NCBI GenBank assembly: GCA_012523945.1
Contig: JAAYSO010000113.1
Coordinates: 1 to 40,297 of the forward strand
DNA length: 40,297 bases
Origin: Bacillota bacterium
GTDB taxonomy: Bacteria > Bacillota > Dethiobacteria > Dethiobacterales > Dethiobacteraceae
Reading direction: 5' to 3'
The position numbers and the translations under genes are program-made. The notes under the pieces were generated by a model, which was given only the letters and a program-made list of their open reading frames with translations, made no database searches and was not told where the DNA came from. Positions within the stretch are counted from its first letter, which is position 1. Each line of letters begins with the position of its first letter. Below are positions 6,575 through 19,154 of this stretch, in pieces.

Positions 6575-7606
6575 TCATGCCGCTGCTAAAAAGAGGGGAG
6601 CAAGTATCCCTATCACACTGAGAACCAAATATAAAATAATACCGGGATTACCGAAAACAATTTTTGCCTGCCGGCCTTTAGGTATAACTACAACTGCCTC
6701 TTTCAGTTGTACTTTTTTCCATCTGGTAATTATCAGTACCAGTCCTGCTATGGTTAAAGCAATCATAACAATCCCATATATACCAACGATAAAAAGCTGG
6801 CCGGCCTGTTCCAGCACAGCATCACCGCCGGCAGCTTCCAGATTGGCAACAGCCTCCAGATCCACCTTCTCCATAGTACGTAAAATTATTGTTCCTATAA
6901 ACATGCCTAAAAAATTAACAAAAGCATGCAAGCCAATACTGTAACGCAGCTTACCTGTTCTGGCATAAACATAGCCAAAAAGAATACCGAGCCCGAAAGC
7001 ATAGAATAGCTGTGCCAGGTTCACGTGCATTAAAGCAAAGAGCAGTGCCGAGAGCAAAATTGCTATTTTATCACCATATTTTAACAACCTGTCCATGACC
7101 AGCTTCCGGAAGATTAATTCCTCTGTAATGGGTACTAAAATAACGGCAAAGATTAATGTTGCCCAAAGATTAGAATTCACGGCCAAGGTCTGGAGTGCAT
7201 TTCCGGCTCCAAAGAGACCGGTTAAAAATGATCCGATAATATTGCCGATATACAAAACGGCAACACACATAATCATCAGCAAAAGATAGTTTCCCGTACC
7301 CAGCTTGCCGGCTACCGGTTCCTGCGGCTCATTTGTGCGCAACATTAAATAAGCAATAGGCACACAAATAATGAATTGCGGCAAATAAACCAGCAGCCAG
7401 AAAAACCAACCGCTATCAACCAAGGCAGAAAAGTTATCTGTAATCAAGTCACCAAAAATAGAACCTAGCAGGATCTGGGCTACTAAAACAATCAGAAGAT
7501 ATATCGCCAATGACAGACCAATACGAGAAATATTTTTCCTTTCTGCATCCGCGTGAAAAACTTCCGTTGTTGCTAGGTTCGGGTTCAAGGGTCCTCCTTC
7601 AACCAT
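6575..7606 (-). CDS. CPBP-family intramembrane metalloprotease (CAAX protease-like)
   Basis: A roughly 343-aa membrane protein with about eight hydrophobic segments. The Abi/CPBP motifs are in order: PITEELIFRKLVM (Glu164-Glu165, Arg169 counted from the 7612 ATG), ALLFALMHVNLAQ (His196) and YSIGLHAFVNF (His229). These are the Glu and His residues of the glutamate-type intramembrane protease site. Substrates are unknown; bacterial members serve in bacteriocin self-immunity, signalling or peptide maturation. The start is uncertain: ATG 7612, ATG 7606 (AAAGGCGG eight bases upstream, chosen) or TTG 7588, which has AAGGAGG four bases upstream. It is transcribed alone, with its promoter at 7741-7769. 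Confidence 0.85.
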   Translation of the reverse strand: MVEGGPLNPNLATTEVFHADAERKNISRIGLSLAIYLLIVLVAQILLGSIFGDLITDNFSALVDSGWFFWLLVYLPQFIICVPIAYLMLRTNEPQEPVAGKLGTGNYLLLMIMCVAVLYIGNIIGSFLTGLFGAGNALQTLAVNSNLWATLIFAVILVPITEELIFRKLVMDRLLKYGDKIAILLSALLFALMHVNLAQLFYAFGLGILFGYVYARTGKLRYSIGLHAFVNFLGMFIGTIILRTMEKVDLEAVANLEAAGGDAVLEQAGQLFIVGIYGIVMIALTIAGLVLIITRWKKVQLKEAVVVIPKGRQAKIVFGNPGIILYLVLSVIGILAPLFLAAA

Positions 7607-7740
7607 GAACATAACCGCCTTTCTTATTATGTATTTTATAAATTTTACGAAGATAAACCGCTAAAATTCTTACTTTGGAGAAATTTTTCACTTTGCTACA
7701 TATTTTGTTGCCACTGCACTTTCTTACTATACCTTTCTTT

Positions 7741-7769
7741 AACATAATAAAAAAGATGGATGTTGTCAA
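7741..7769 (-). promoter_or_regulatory. Predicted promoter of the CPBP gene
   Basis: -35 TTGACA (7764-7769), a 17-bp spacer and -10 TATGTT (7741-7746). It gives a leader of about 130 nt. The gene-free stretch 7607-7935 otherwise holds only the repeat at 7841 and the gatB terminator. Confidence 0.6.
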
Positions 7770-7840
7770 TGCAACAGAGTATAAACTTTCCTGATTGTGA
7801 CCTAACCGCTGCCGGCAAGTGAGTTTAAACAACCCCTATC

Positions 7841-7885
7841 GGTTGGGAAAGAAGGCCAATCAAGGTTGATATCATTTCCTAAACC
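7841..7885 (+). repeat. Dispersed intergenic repeat, copy 2
   Basis: Ends GGTTGGGAAA and TTTCCTAAACC are complementary. The core GAAGGCCAATCAAGGTTGAT contains an inner palindrome ATCAA-GG-TTGAT. It lies between the gatB terminator and the CPBP promoter, so it is probably outside both transcripts. Confidence 0.7.
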
Positions 7886-7888
7886 AAC

Positions 7889-7933
7889 AAAAAGGCTGTA
7901 ATGACACTTGGAAAAGTTCATCACAGCCTTTTC
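7889..7933 (-). terminator. Terminator of gatCAB
   Basis: On the minus strand a long imperfect stem, AAAAGGCTGTGATGAACTT with AAGTGTCATTACAGCC, is followed by TTTTTG. It starts three bases after the gatB stop. Confidence 0.88.
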
Positions 7934-7935
7934 TG

Positions 7936-9363
7936 CTACAGTTTTTCCCGCAGAAGCTTATTTACCAGCTGGGGATTGGCCTTTCCTCTCGTCAGTTTCA
8001 TGACCTGGCCCACTAAAAAGCCCATGGCTTTTTGCTGGCCGCTGCGATAATCCTCCACTGCCTTGGGATTTTCGGCAATAACCTGATCAACAACGGCGGC
8101 AATGGCACCCTCATCACTGATTTGTACCAAGCCCTTTTCTTCTACAATCTGCGCCGGTTTTTTCCCGCTGGCAAACATTTCTTCAAAGACAGTTTTGGCA
8201 ATTTTTCCGCTGATGGTGCCTTTATCGAGTAATGCCAGCAGTTCAGCCAAGTGAGACGGTGTCAGCTTTGTCTCGTTAATCTCAATACCTTCAGTATTTA
8301 AATGTTTGGCAATGTCCCCCATTAACCAGTTGGCAACAGCCTTAGGATCATCATATTCCTTAAGGGTGGCTTCAAAAAAATCAGCCATTTGTTTGGAAGC
8401 GGTAATCACTTCGGCGTCATATGCAGAAAGTTTATACTGCTGTTGATAACGTTTTCTTCTGGCATCAGGCAGCTCCGGCAGTTTTTGGCGAATTTCTTCC
8501 ACCCACTGGGCGGGAACCACCACAGGAACCAGATCAGGATCAGGAAAATAGCGGTAATCATCAGCTTCCTCCTTGGAACGCATGGAAATGGTAACACCGT
8601 TATTTTCATCCCAGCGGCGTGTTTCCTGAACCAGTGTGCCGCCGCTTGCCAAAACTTCCTGATGTCTTTGGACCTCATATTCCAGTGCCCTTTGTACGGC
8701 TCTAAAAGAGTTCATATTTTTAATTTCTACCCGTGTGCCAAATTCCTTACTGCCCACAGGCCTGATACTGATATTGGCATCACAGCGCAAGCTGCCTTCT
8801 TCCATTTTTACATCGGAAATACCGGTATAGAGGATAATACTTCTTAATTTTTCCAGGTAGGCTTTAGCTTCTTCAGGTGAATTTATCTCCGGTTCACTGA
8901 CAATTTCAATGAGCGGAACACCGCCCCGGTTATAATCAGCCAGAGAATAGCCGCCATACTCTGCATGAATCAGCTTGCCTGCATCTTCTTCCAGATGGAT
9001 GCGCGTAATGCCGATCCGTTTTTCCTTGCCGTCCACATCAATTTCCAGGTAGCCGTTGAGTGCTACCGGCTGGTCATATTGCGAAATCTGGTATGCTTTC
9101 GGCAGATCCGGATAGAAATAGTTTTTACGGTCAAATTTCGAAAAGGCAGGTATTTCACAGTTCAGTGCCAGTCCCGCCATCACGGCATACTCAACAGCTT
9201 TTTTGTTGAGCACAGGCAGCGCTCCGGGAAATCCCAGGCAGATCGGGCAGACATTTGTATTGGGTGCACTGCCGAAGCTGGTGGGACAGGAACAAAAGAT
9301 TTTAGTTTCCGTGGCTAATTCCACATGAACCTCAAGACCAATTATTGTTTCATACTTGCTCAC
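7936..9363 (-). CDS. gatB: Asp/Glu-tRNA amidotransferase subunit B
   Basis: A 475-aa GatB. The N-terminal catalytic cradle starts with [23 protein letters not shown] and includes [15 protein letters not shown] (zinc-site cysteines), [23 protein letters not shown] and the [17 protein letters not shown] block. The helical and YqeY-like tail domains end at residue 475. With GatA and GatC it converts Glu-tRNA-Gln (and usually Asp-tRNA-Asn) to the amidated form. The start is GTG at 9363, with GGGAGG eight bases upstream; it overlaps the end of gatA by 14 bp. An upstream ATG at 9384 adds residues not seen in the family. Confidence 0.97.
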   Translation of the reverse strand: MSKYETIIGLEVHVELATETKIFCSCPTSFGSAPNTNVCPICLGFPGALPVLNKKAVEYAVMAGLALNCEIPAFSKFDRKNYFYPDLPKAYQISQYDQPVALNGYLEIDVDGKEKRIGITRIHLEEDAGKLIHAEYGGYSLADYNRGGVPLIEIVSEPEINSPEEAKAYLEKLRSIILYTGISDVKMEEGSLRCDANISIRPVGSKEFGTRVEIKNMNSFRAVQRALEYEVQRHQEVLASGGTLVQETRRWDENNGVTISMRSKEEADDYRYFPDPDLVPVVVPAQWVEEIRQKLPELPDARRKRYQQQYKLSAYDAEVITASKQMADFFEATLKEYDDPKAVANWLMGDIAKHLNTEGIEINETKLTPSHLAELLALLDKGTISGKIAKTVFEEMFASGKKPAQIVEEKGLVQISDEGAIAAVVDQVIAENPKAVEDYRSGQQKAMGFLVGQVMKLTRGKANPQLVNKLLREKL

Positions 9364-10831
9364 TGGGGCTGCCTCCCATCTCATTTAAAGTAGGTAATTT
9401 GCGCTCCAGACCGCAATTTTGCTCATATGCATGTGCTGCACGCAAGATAGTTGCTTCCGCAAAAGGCTTGCCGATTAACTGCATACCCACCGGTAGCCCA
9501 TCGACATAACCGCAGGGAACGGATATGGCCGGAAGTCCCGCCAAACTGGCACCGGCAGTACAATAATCATTCATGTATTCCGTCAGCAAATCTTTGACTT
9601 CACCTTTAATGTAGGACACATTGGGGGTGGTAGGCGTCAAAAGCAAATCGTACTGGGCAAAGGCACGGTCAAAATCCTGCCTGATAAGCGTCCTCGCTTT
9701 TAAGGCTTTAAGATAAAAATCATCATACCGGTCCGCACTTAAGGCATATGTACCCAGCATAATCCGCCGCTTTACTTCCGTACCTAAACCTTCACTGCGT
9801 GTTTTAATATACATTGCTTCCAAATCATCTGCTTCAGACCGGTAACCATAGCGAACACCGTCAAAACGGGCCAAATTACTGGACAGTTCTGCCGGTGCAA
9901 TTAGATAATAGACCGGAATGGTGTATTCTGTTAAAGGAAGTGAAATTTCCCCGGCTTCAGCACCTAAGGAGATGAGCACATCCAGGGCTTTGTGCACTGC
10001 CGCTTTTACCCGGGGATCTATGCCTTCGCCAAAATATTCCTTGGGTACGCCAATTTTCAATCCTTTTACTTCACCGGTCAAGCTGGCAGTGTAATCTGCA
10101 GTATCCAGCTTTACAGAAGTGGAATCGCGCGGATCATGCTGCGCCAATACATTCATAACCAAAGCACAATCTTCAACACTTTTTGTGATGGGACCCACCT
10201 GATCCAACGATGAAGAAAAAGCAACAACGCCGTAGCGTGAAACAAGACCGTAAGTGGGCTTCAGGCCGACAACACCACAGAAAGCCGACGGTTGACGGAT
10301 AGAACCGCCTGTATCAGTACCCAGGGCAAAAAGCACTTGTCCGGCAGCCACGGCCGCCGCAGAACCGCCGCTGGAACCGCCTGCCACTCTCTGTAAATCC
10401 CAGGGGTTGTGGGTGGTAAAGAAAGCCGAGTTTTCAGTAGATGAACCGATGGCAAACTCATCAAGATTTGTCTTGCCCAGCATGACAGATCCGGCTTGCT
10501 GCAAAAGCTCAACCACAGTGGCGCTATAAGGCGGAATAAAATTATGTAACATTTTGGAAGCACATGTTGTTAAGACTCCATCCGTGCACATATTATCTTT
10601 ATAAGCTACAGGTATGCCGGCCAGGACACCTAATTTTTCTCCCTGCCGGCGTTTTTTATCAATTTCTGCGGCAGTTTTTAATGCTTCCTCCTTTGTCACC
10701 GTGATGAAAGCTTTAACTTGCTCATCAGTTTCTTCAATCCGCTTTAATGCCGCTTCAGTCAGTTCATAAGCACTGATTTCGTTTTTCGCCAGTTTGTCTG
10801 CAGCTGCAGTTATAGTTAATTTTGCAAACAT
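9350..10831 (-). CDS. gatA: Asp/Glu-tRNA amidotransferase subunit A
   Basis: A 493-aa amidase-signature enzyme that releases ammonia from glutamine for the GatB reaction. The Ser-cisSer-Lys triad is Lys78 (PVAYKDN), Ser153 (AGGSSGGS) and Ser177 ([10 protein letters not shown]), close to the numbering in the S. aureus enzyme. The ATG has GGGGGTGG six bases upstream. It starts 11 bp after gatC and overlaps gatB, so the three subunits are made from one transcript. Confidence 0.97.
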   Translation of the reverse strand: MFAKLTITAAADKLAKNEISAYELTEAALKRIEETDEQVKAFITVTKEEALKTAAEIDKKRRQGEKLGVLAGIPVAYKDNMCTDGVLTTCASKMLHNFIPPYSATVVELLQQAGSVMLGKTNLDEFAIGSSTENSAFFTTHNPWDLQRVAGGSSGGSAAAVAAGQVLFALGTDTGGSIRQPSAFCGVVGLKPTYGLVSRYGVVAFSSSLDQVGPITKSVEDCALVMNVLAQHDPRDSTSVKLDTADYTASLTGEVKGLKIGVPKEYFGEGIDPRVKAAVHKALDVLISLGAEAGEISLPLTEYTIPVYYLIAPAELSSNLARFDGVRYGYRSEADDLEAMYIKTRSEGLGTEVKRRIMLGTYALSADRYDDFYLKALKARTLIRQDFDRAFAQYDLLLTPTTPNVSYIKGEVKDLLTEYMNDYCTAGASLAGLPAISVPCGYVDGLPVGMQLIGKPFAEATILRAAHAYEQNCGLERKLPTLNEMGGSPSEQV

Positions 10832-10842
10832 GATTCCACCCC

Positions 10843-11127
10843 CTACTCCAGAACACTTGGCACTCGGAACATGCCGTCTTCAATGGCCGTTGTATTGGCT
10901 ACGGCTTTCTCATGGGGCAAACAAGCTTGTACTTTGTCTTCCCGCAAAACATTTTGTAACGGCAATACGTTAATCATGGGCTCTACATCAGTAGTCTCAA
11001 GTTGTTTCAGTTTATCCACATATTGAAGAATATTATTCAACTGGTTGGTAAAATTTTCAATTTCGTCTTCAGAAATTGACAACATACAAAGGCGGGCTAA
11101 CTGAACCACTTCGTCATGTGTGATCAT
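10843..11127 (-). CDS. gatC: Asp/Glu-tRNA amidotransferase subunit C
   Basis: A 94-aa helical linker subunit of normal length: ITHDEVVQLARLCMLSISEDEIENF, then the long QLNNILQYVDKL helix, VEPMINVLPLQNVLREDKV and a C-terminal FRVPSVLE. It wraps around GatA and stabilises GatA-GatB. It is the first gene of gatCAB, behind a promoter at 11210-11239. The start has AGGAGA nine bases upstream. Confidence 0.95.
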   Translation of the reverse strand: MITHDEVVQLARLCMLSISEDEIENFTNQLNNILQYVDKLKQLETTDVEPMINVLPLQNVLREDKVQACLPHEKAVANTTAIEDGMFRVPSVLE

Positions 11128-11209
11128 CTTATCATCTCCTGTCCTTGATCAAATAAAAACCCTGTAAAAGCAGTTTTACGCAAGCTACACAGTCAAAGAT
11201 CATGGGCAA

Positions 11210-11239
11210 ATTATACCATAACCGTTAAGTTGCAGGCAA
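11210..11239 (-). promoter_or_regulatory. Predicted promoter of gatCAB
   Basis: A perfect -10 TATAAT (11210-11215) with an upstream TGG giving an extended -10. A partial -35 TTGCCT (11234-11239) lies 18 bp upstream. The leader is about 75 nt and carries a small GTAAAA/TTTTAC hairpin followed by a T run (about 11150-11180), too weak to call an attenuator. Confidence 0.6.
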
Positions 11240-11261
11240 CTTTTATTGACGACAGTCAAAA

Positions 11262-11284
11262 GCCGCTGCAAATTATACAGCGGC
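11262..11284 (-). terminator. Terminator after the cupin gene
   Basis: A 7-bp GC-rich stem GCCGCTG/CAGCGGC followed on the minus strand by TTTTG. It is nested in a wider inverted repeat of CCGTTAAG and CTTAACGG. Confidence 0.8.
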
Positions 11285-11310
11285 TGCCTTAACGGTTAAA
11301 GCAATATGTT

Positions 11311-11670
11311 TTAGTCTTTTAAACTGACACAGCTTTCCAGCAGGGCACAAAGTCCGCAGCTTTTATCAGCCTGGTGGCTTTGTACCGCCAAAAGCTGAAA
11401 GTTTGCCTCTCCAGCTTCTAAATGTCTTGTTTTACCCGGGGGAACAACAGTTACATCTCCCTCTTGCAGGGAAAACACTTCGTCCTCAACAATTAGCCTG
11501 CCTTTGCCGGCAAAGACAAACAATAATACGGGAGCATCCACCACACAATCTTCAGAAACTTGATGTGGTTCAAGCTGTACACGTACAGCTTTCACTTCAG
11601 CTTTATTTACGAGCAGCCATTTCATCCCGATGCCGGGCTCAGCAGATTTAATATTAATAATTTTTTGCAT
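11311..11670 (-). CDS. Small cupin-domain protein with a Cys-rich tail
   Basis: A 119-aa single-domain cupin. Strand motifs are APVLLFVFAGKGRLIVEDEVFSLQEGDVTVVPPGKTRH (47-83), matching cupin motif 1 in spacing but without the usual HxH pair, and a second motif FQLLAVQSH (91-99). Metal binding in the barrel is therefore doubtful. The C-terminus has C105-x2-C108-x5-C114, possibly a metal or cofactor site, which is not typical of cupins. The start ATG at 11670 has GGGGGTGG five bases upstream; a longer reading to 11763 would overlap the cytochrome gene. It lies 62 bp after that gene and is probably co-transcribed with it. Confidence 0.75.
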   Translation of the reverse strand: MQKIINIKSAEPGIGMKWLLVNKAEVKAVRVQLEPHQVSEDCVVDAPVLLFVFAGKGRLIVEDEVFSLQEGDVTVVPPGKTRHLEAGEANFQLLAVQSHQADKSCGLCALLESCVSLKD

Positions 11671-11732
11671 CCTGCCACCCCCCGTTTCAGCTACTCTAAG
11701 CTTACCGCTTTTGCAGCTAAAGGTCAAGAGTA

Positions 11733-11981
11733 TTATTGCGTGGTGCGGTGGCAGCTTAAACAATCATCATAATTGCCTTCTCCAAAGTGCTCATCATGGG
11801 AAGAGATGATATTGCCATGGCAGTTTAAACAGTCACTGTATGCTCCTGTAGTGTCATGGGGCGTGGGCGGACCTGCAGTTTGCTGTGTATCCGGTTTTGC
11901 CCGATCCATCCCTGCCTTAACGTATAACCCTACTAAAACAACTAAAACCAGCGCCAGAATGATAAATGTCCCTCTTTTCAT
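11733..11981 (-). CDS. Membrane-anchored diheme c-type cytochrome
   Basis: An 82-aa protein with an N-terminal hydrophobic anchor (about 6-21). A short extracytoplasmic part carries two heme c sites, C51-x2-C54-H55 and C74-x2-C77-H78. Spare histidines at 42, 62 and 65 could give bis-His ligation. It resembles half of a small NapB/cytochrome c7-like protein and should carry electrons at the outer face of the membrane. It implies a cytochrome c maturation system elsewhere. The start ATG at 11981 has GGAGG five bases upstream. Its redox partner is not in the window. Confidence 0.88.
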   Translation of the reverse strand: MKRGTFIILALVLVVLVGLYVKAGMDRAKPDTQQTAGPPTPHDTTGAYSDCLNCHGNIISSHDEHFGEGNYDDCLSCHRTTQ

Positions 11982-12020
11982 GCTGTCCTCCAAAGGATTT
12001 TTTATTATTTTGTCCAGAAA

Positions 12021-12054
12021 GTAAAAAACAAACCGGAAACGGCTTGTTTTTTAC
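12021..12054 (-). terminator. Terminator of the pcrA-ligA unit
   Basis: A long inverted repeat: GTAAAAAACAA(A)CCG with CGGCTTGTTTTTTAC and a GAAA loop (plus strand). It reads as a stem followed by Ts on both strands and lies 17 bp after the ligA stop. Confidence 0.85.
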
Positions 12055-12070
12055 CAGAAAAGATAATATT

Positions 12071-16217
<4,147 letters not shown>

Positions 16218-16258
16218 TTTTCCTCCCCAAAACACAAGCAAGACGCTATAAAAACCTC

Positions 16259-16305
16259 ATCTGATAGAGAAAGCAAATCACGGTTGATATTATTTCCCCT
16301 CAGAT
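16259..16305 (+). repeat. Dispersed intergenic repeat, copy 3
   Basis: The outer arms ATCTGA and TCAGAT differ in sequence from the other copies yet still pair. The core GAGAAAGCAAATCACGGTTG then ATATTATTTCCC is shared. This copy lacks the AAGG insert. It lies about 40 bp upstream of the pcrA start and after the yerC terminator. Confidence 0.65.
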
Positions 16306-16334
16306 AAGAAAGACGCTTTTTTGCCACAAAAACG

Positions 16335-16359
16335 ATAAAAAAAGCAGTAAAAACTGCTT
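16335..16359 (-). terminator. Terminator of yerC
   Basis: A 7-bp stem AAGCAGT/ACTGCTT with a four-base loop, followed on the minus strand by TTTTTTTA. Confidence 0.8.
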
Positions 16360-16403
16360 AAAACTGCTCTTACTCTTGCCTGTCAAGAGCTTTTGGAGCT
16401 GCT

Positions 16404-16706
16404 TTACTTTTTCGTTTCTTGATTTAAACGCTCCAAAACCAGACCATAGCCGCCGGCGCCATAATGCAAATAGCGTTTCACACGGCTGATTGTGGCTGTA
16501 CTTGCTCCGGTGTCCTTTTCTATTTGCTGGTAGGTATTTCCTTCATGCAGCATTTTGGCTACCTGAAACCGCTGAGCCATTGCTTTTAACTCATTAATAG
16601 TGCAAACGTCTTCAAAAAACTTGTAACATTCCTCTATGTTTTGCAAACGTAAAATACCGTCAAACAATAAGTCCAGACTGTCATCCTTTAATTTCGGGTT
16701 GGCCAC
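16404..16706 (-). CDS. yerC: YerC/TrpR-like DNA-binding protein
   Basis: A 100-aa all-helical protein of the TrpR-related YerC/YecD family. The helix-turn-helix is at about 60-85 (GNTYQQIEKDTGASTATISRVKRYLHYG), preceded by FEDVCTINELKAMAQRFQVAKML, which matches the Trp repressor superfamily. Its regulon and effector are unknown. The start is GTG 16706 with GGAGGTGA just upstream; an ATG eight codons earlier lacks a site. The order yerC-pcrA-ligA is conserved with B. subtilis, which supports the call. Confidence 0.9.
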   Translation of the reverse strand: MANPKLKDDSLDLLFDGILRLQNIEECYKFFEDVCTINELKAMAQRFQVAKMLHEGNTYQQIEKDTGASTATISRVKRYLHYGAGGYGLVLERLNQETKK

Positions 16707-16839
16707 AGTCTCACCTCCGGCAGAATTCATACTTTTATTCGTGAAAGGAATAATTATTTCCTTCTTGACAAAAACTCTCCGCCATGCACACCTTAGCTGT
16801 ATTAACTATAGTTTAACCGGCTGTGCTGCAAAAAAACTT

Positions 16840-17823
16840 TTAGTAATCTTTCAAGATCAGCCTGGCCGTATTCAGGGCAGTTTCCAGTATTGCTTTGCAG
16901 TGTTTGGTTCTGGTATGGTAACCCGAATTTTTCGTTGTGGTCAGGCGGATTATGATTACTTCCGTACTTAAATCGTTTTGCATTTCTACGGTAAGACCCC
17001 TGTTTGCCGGAATTTTCCCCTTGTATTTTTGCAGGCCAAAACCGCTCTTTGCCGCAATGACACAATAAAAGTAGGGGTACTTTACACCTTGCACTTCATT
17101 CATCTGAATTTGTGCCTGCACCCCGTAGAAGCCTTCCGGCTGGTCCCCAAAAGCAATCATGAAGCGGGCATCCACCGGCACACTTTTACCGGTTTGATCA
17201 CGGGCAAGCAACAATGCCGGCACAAAAGTCTCATTTTCTTTTTTTAACAGCTGAAAATATTGTTCCAACTCCCGGATGATGGCGATTTTTCGCTGTAATT
17301 CACCTTGTTTAAGTACTTTTCTCGTTCCGTTAAACCATAAGGGCAAAACCAGGATGACCACGTCAAGTAAAAATATCAGTGCTACGTCAGTACTGTCGTA
17401 AAATGAAGTCAAAATAAAAGCTGTTATGCCTGCTGCTCCCGCCGCCAGGAGAAAGACAATAAAGCCCAGGCCGTTTGTAATGTCTAAAGCATCCAGATTC
17501 CAACTGTCAATCCTGTCACCGAGCTTTTTAATATCATGAATGCGCTCCATATCAACACTTGTCCAGTTCCTGTCGGGCACATAAGCTTCCAGCCGCACAC
17601 GACTGTCAAAGCCTGCCGCCAGGTTAAGGGCTGCGGCACAAAGTAAAAAAACAACTCCGGGAAAAGCTTTTACCAGCACCAATTGCACAATTATACCCAC
17701 AGCCACCAACAGCATATACCACCGCATTCTGGCTGTATAATTTAAATTTTTAAAAAAAATAAACTGTACCTCACCCTGTTTTTCCGGCGGTAGGAAACCA
17801 GGGATGCGCATTGATTTCCTCAT
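16840..17823 (-). CDS. Four-helix membrane protein of the Cys-repeat/radical SAM operon
   Basis: A 327-aa protein with no family I can name. Transmembrane segments lie near 34-51, 53-71, 117-140 and 146-164, as two hairpins separated by a polar loop (72-116, DRNWTSVDMERIHDIKKLGDR). A soluble C-terminal half (165-327) begins with a charged helix (LKQGELQRKIAIIRELEQYFQLLKKE). It has no heme, protease or ATPase motif. The start ATG at 17823 overlaps the radical SAM stop as ATGA, with GGGGAG upstream. Tight coupling makes it a likely functional partner, for example a membrane anchor or docking factor for the Cys-repeat protein. That role is inference. Confidence 0.75.
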   Translation of the reverse strand: MRKSMRIPGFLPPEKQGEVQFIFFKNLNYTARMRWYMLLVAVGIIVQLVLVKAFPGVVFLLCAAALNLAAGFDSRVRLEAYVPDRNWTSVDMERIHDIKKLGDRIDSWNLDALDITNGLGFIVFLLAAGAAGITAFILTSFYDSTDVALIFLLDVVILVLPLWFNGTRKVLKQGELQRKIAIIRELEQYFQLLKKENETFVPALLLARDQTGKSVPVDARFMIAFGDQPEGFYGVQAQIQMNEVQGVKYPYFYCVIAAKSGFGLQKYKGKIPANRGLTVEMQNDLSTEVIIIRLTTTKNSGYHTRTKHCKAILETALNTARLILKDY

Positions 17824-19154
17824 AGTGCTCCCCTTTCCGGTACCGGTCCCTGAGACTGCCAAAAACCCTCCAGTTCTTCACAGCCGTGAACATTGAAATA
17901 TAATGGACAGGCTCCCTGGCAGACGGCAAAATGACAGCATTCTTTACAAAGTTTGGGGGCAGCTTCTTTGCCGCGAATCCAAACACTTTGTTTTTTATTC
18001 CAGACGACTGCAAACCCTTCAGTAAGCAGGTTACCAACAGGCTGGGACCAGCTTGAACAGGGCAGAACATTACCCTGTGCATCAACCGATAAAAGCCCTT
18101 CACAGGCACTGCACCCCTTATTGCCCAATCCTGCCGCCACAGGATTAAAGAGACAAAGAGGCGTGGGAGAATACCACATAAATTCAATGCCGGCCGCTGC
18201 CGCCGCCTGCATAATCTGTTCAATAATCTCACCAATTTCCGTATAGCTGACCTTCAGTTCTGCATCTGTTCCGCGTCCGGCCGGAATTACCAGGTTGGCG
18301 GAAAATCTTTCGGCACCAATACTGCGCGCAAATTCAGGGTAATCAGTCACTGAATCTTTATTCAGCCGGCAAACGGTAAAATGGGGATGCACCCGCACCC
18401 CTGCCCGCATTAGCGCCTTCAGGCCGGTTACGGAAGCTTCATGAGAACCGGTAACACCGGTAATGGCATCGTGTTCCTCGGGATGAGCGGATTCAATGCT
18501 GACCTGGGCCGAAGCCAGACCTGCCCGCACCATTTCTTTGGCTTTGTGCCGGTTGATGAGGATACCATTTGTAATCAGGTTCACTCTCATGCCGTTATTT
18601 TGCGAGGCATATTTTATCAGCTCCGTTAACCCGGGAAATAAAAGCGGCTCACCTCCGGTAAAAGATACACTGGGGACTTCAGCTTCATAACGGATAATAT
18701 CCAGGACTTTTTTAAACCCGTCCAAATCCAGCTGATTCTCTTTTTTGTTTTCTGTACAGCCTGCATAACAAAAACGGCACTTAATATTGCAGGCGGACGT
18801 TACGGCAACTTCCGACAAGACAGGCAGTTGAATATAACCTAAACTGAATTCACGCCTGATAATTGCCGGCGTGGAATAGTTTTCACATACTTCATTGTTC
18901 CACATTCGCGTCAAATCAATAAAAAAGCGTTCCAGCTGTTCTGCTGTTTCCGGTTCCCATTCCCTGGCTTGAAGAATATCCAGGATGGAACCGCCGTTTA
19001 AAATATGGGCCACAATCCGGGCACCAGTAGGATTTAGTTTAAAAGCTTCATTGGGCATGCGGATAAGGACGTTATCCTGCAGGCGCATATACACGTATGG
19101 TTTGATCTGCCGCAAAAAATCATCAACCCAGGTGAGGCGGTGTTTTTTTCTCAT
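17820..19154 (-). CDS. Radical SAM/SPASM peptide-modifying enzyme with N-terminal PqqD-like domain
   Basis: A 444-aa protein. Residues about 12-90 look like a PqqD/RRE peptide-recognition domain (NVLIRMPNEAFKLNPTGARIVAHILNGGSILDIL). The radical SAM cluster motif is C122-x3-C126-x2-C129 with aromatic Tyr130, and the SAM-binding FTGGEP is at 165-170. The C-terminal SPASM domain has all seven expected cysteines: C351-x9-G-x4-C366, C403-x2-C406-x5-C412-x3-C416 and C425, so two auxiliary 4Fe-4S clusters are likely. This architecture is that of PqqE, sactisynthase and ranthipeptide (SCIFF-type) synthases. The ATG at 19154 overlaps the previous stop as ATGA and has GGAGG upstream. A longer reading to 19235 is only an out-of-frame translation of the Cys-repeat DNA. 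Its likely substrate is the tail encoded just upstream. Confidence 0.9.
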   Translation of the reverse strand: MRKKHRLTWVDDFLRQIKPYVYMRLQDNVLIRMPNEAFKLNPTGARIVAHILNGGSILDILQAREWEPETAEQLERFFIDLTRMWNNEVCENYSTPAIIRREFSLGYIQLPVLSEVAVTSACNIKCRFCYAGCTENKKENQLDLDGFKKVLDIIRYEAEVPSVSFTGGEPLLFPGLTELIKYASQNNGMRVNLITNGILINRHKAKEMVRAGLASAQVSIESAHPEEHDAITGVTGSHEASVTGLKALMRAGVRVHPHFTVCRLNKDSVTDYPEFARSIGAERFSANLVIPAGRGTDAELKVSYTEIGEIIEQIMQAAAAAGIEFMWYSPTPLCLFNPVAAGLGNKGCSACEGLLSVDAQGNVLPCSSWSQPVGNLLTEGFAVVWNKKQSVWIRGKEAAPKLCKECCHFAVCQGACPLYFNVHGCEELEGFWQSQGPVPERGAL

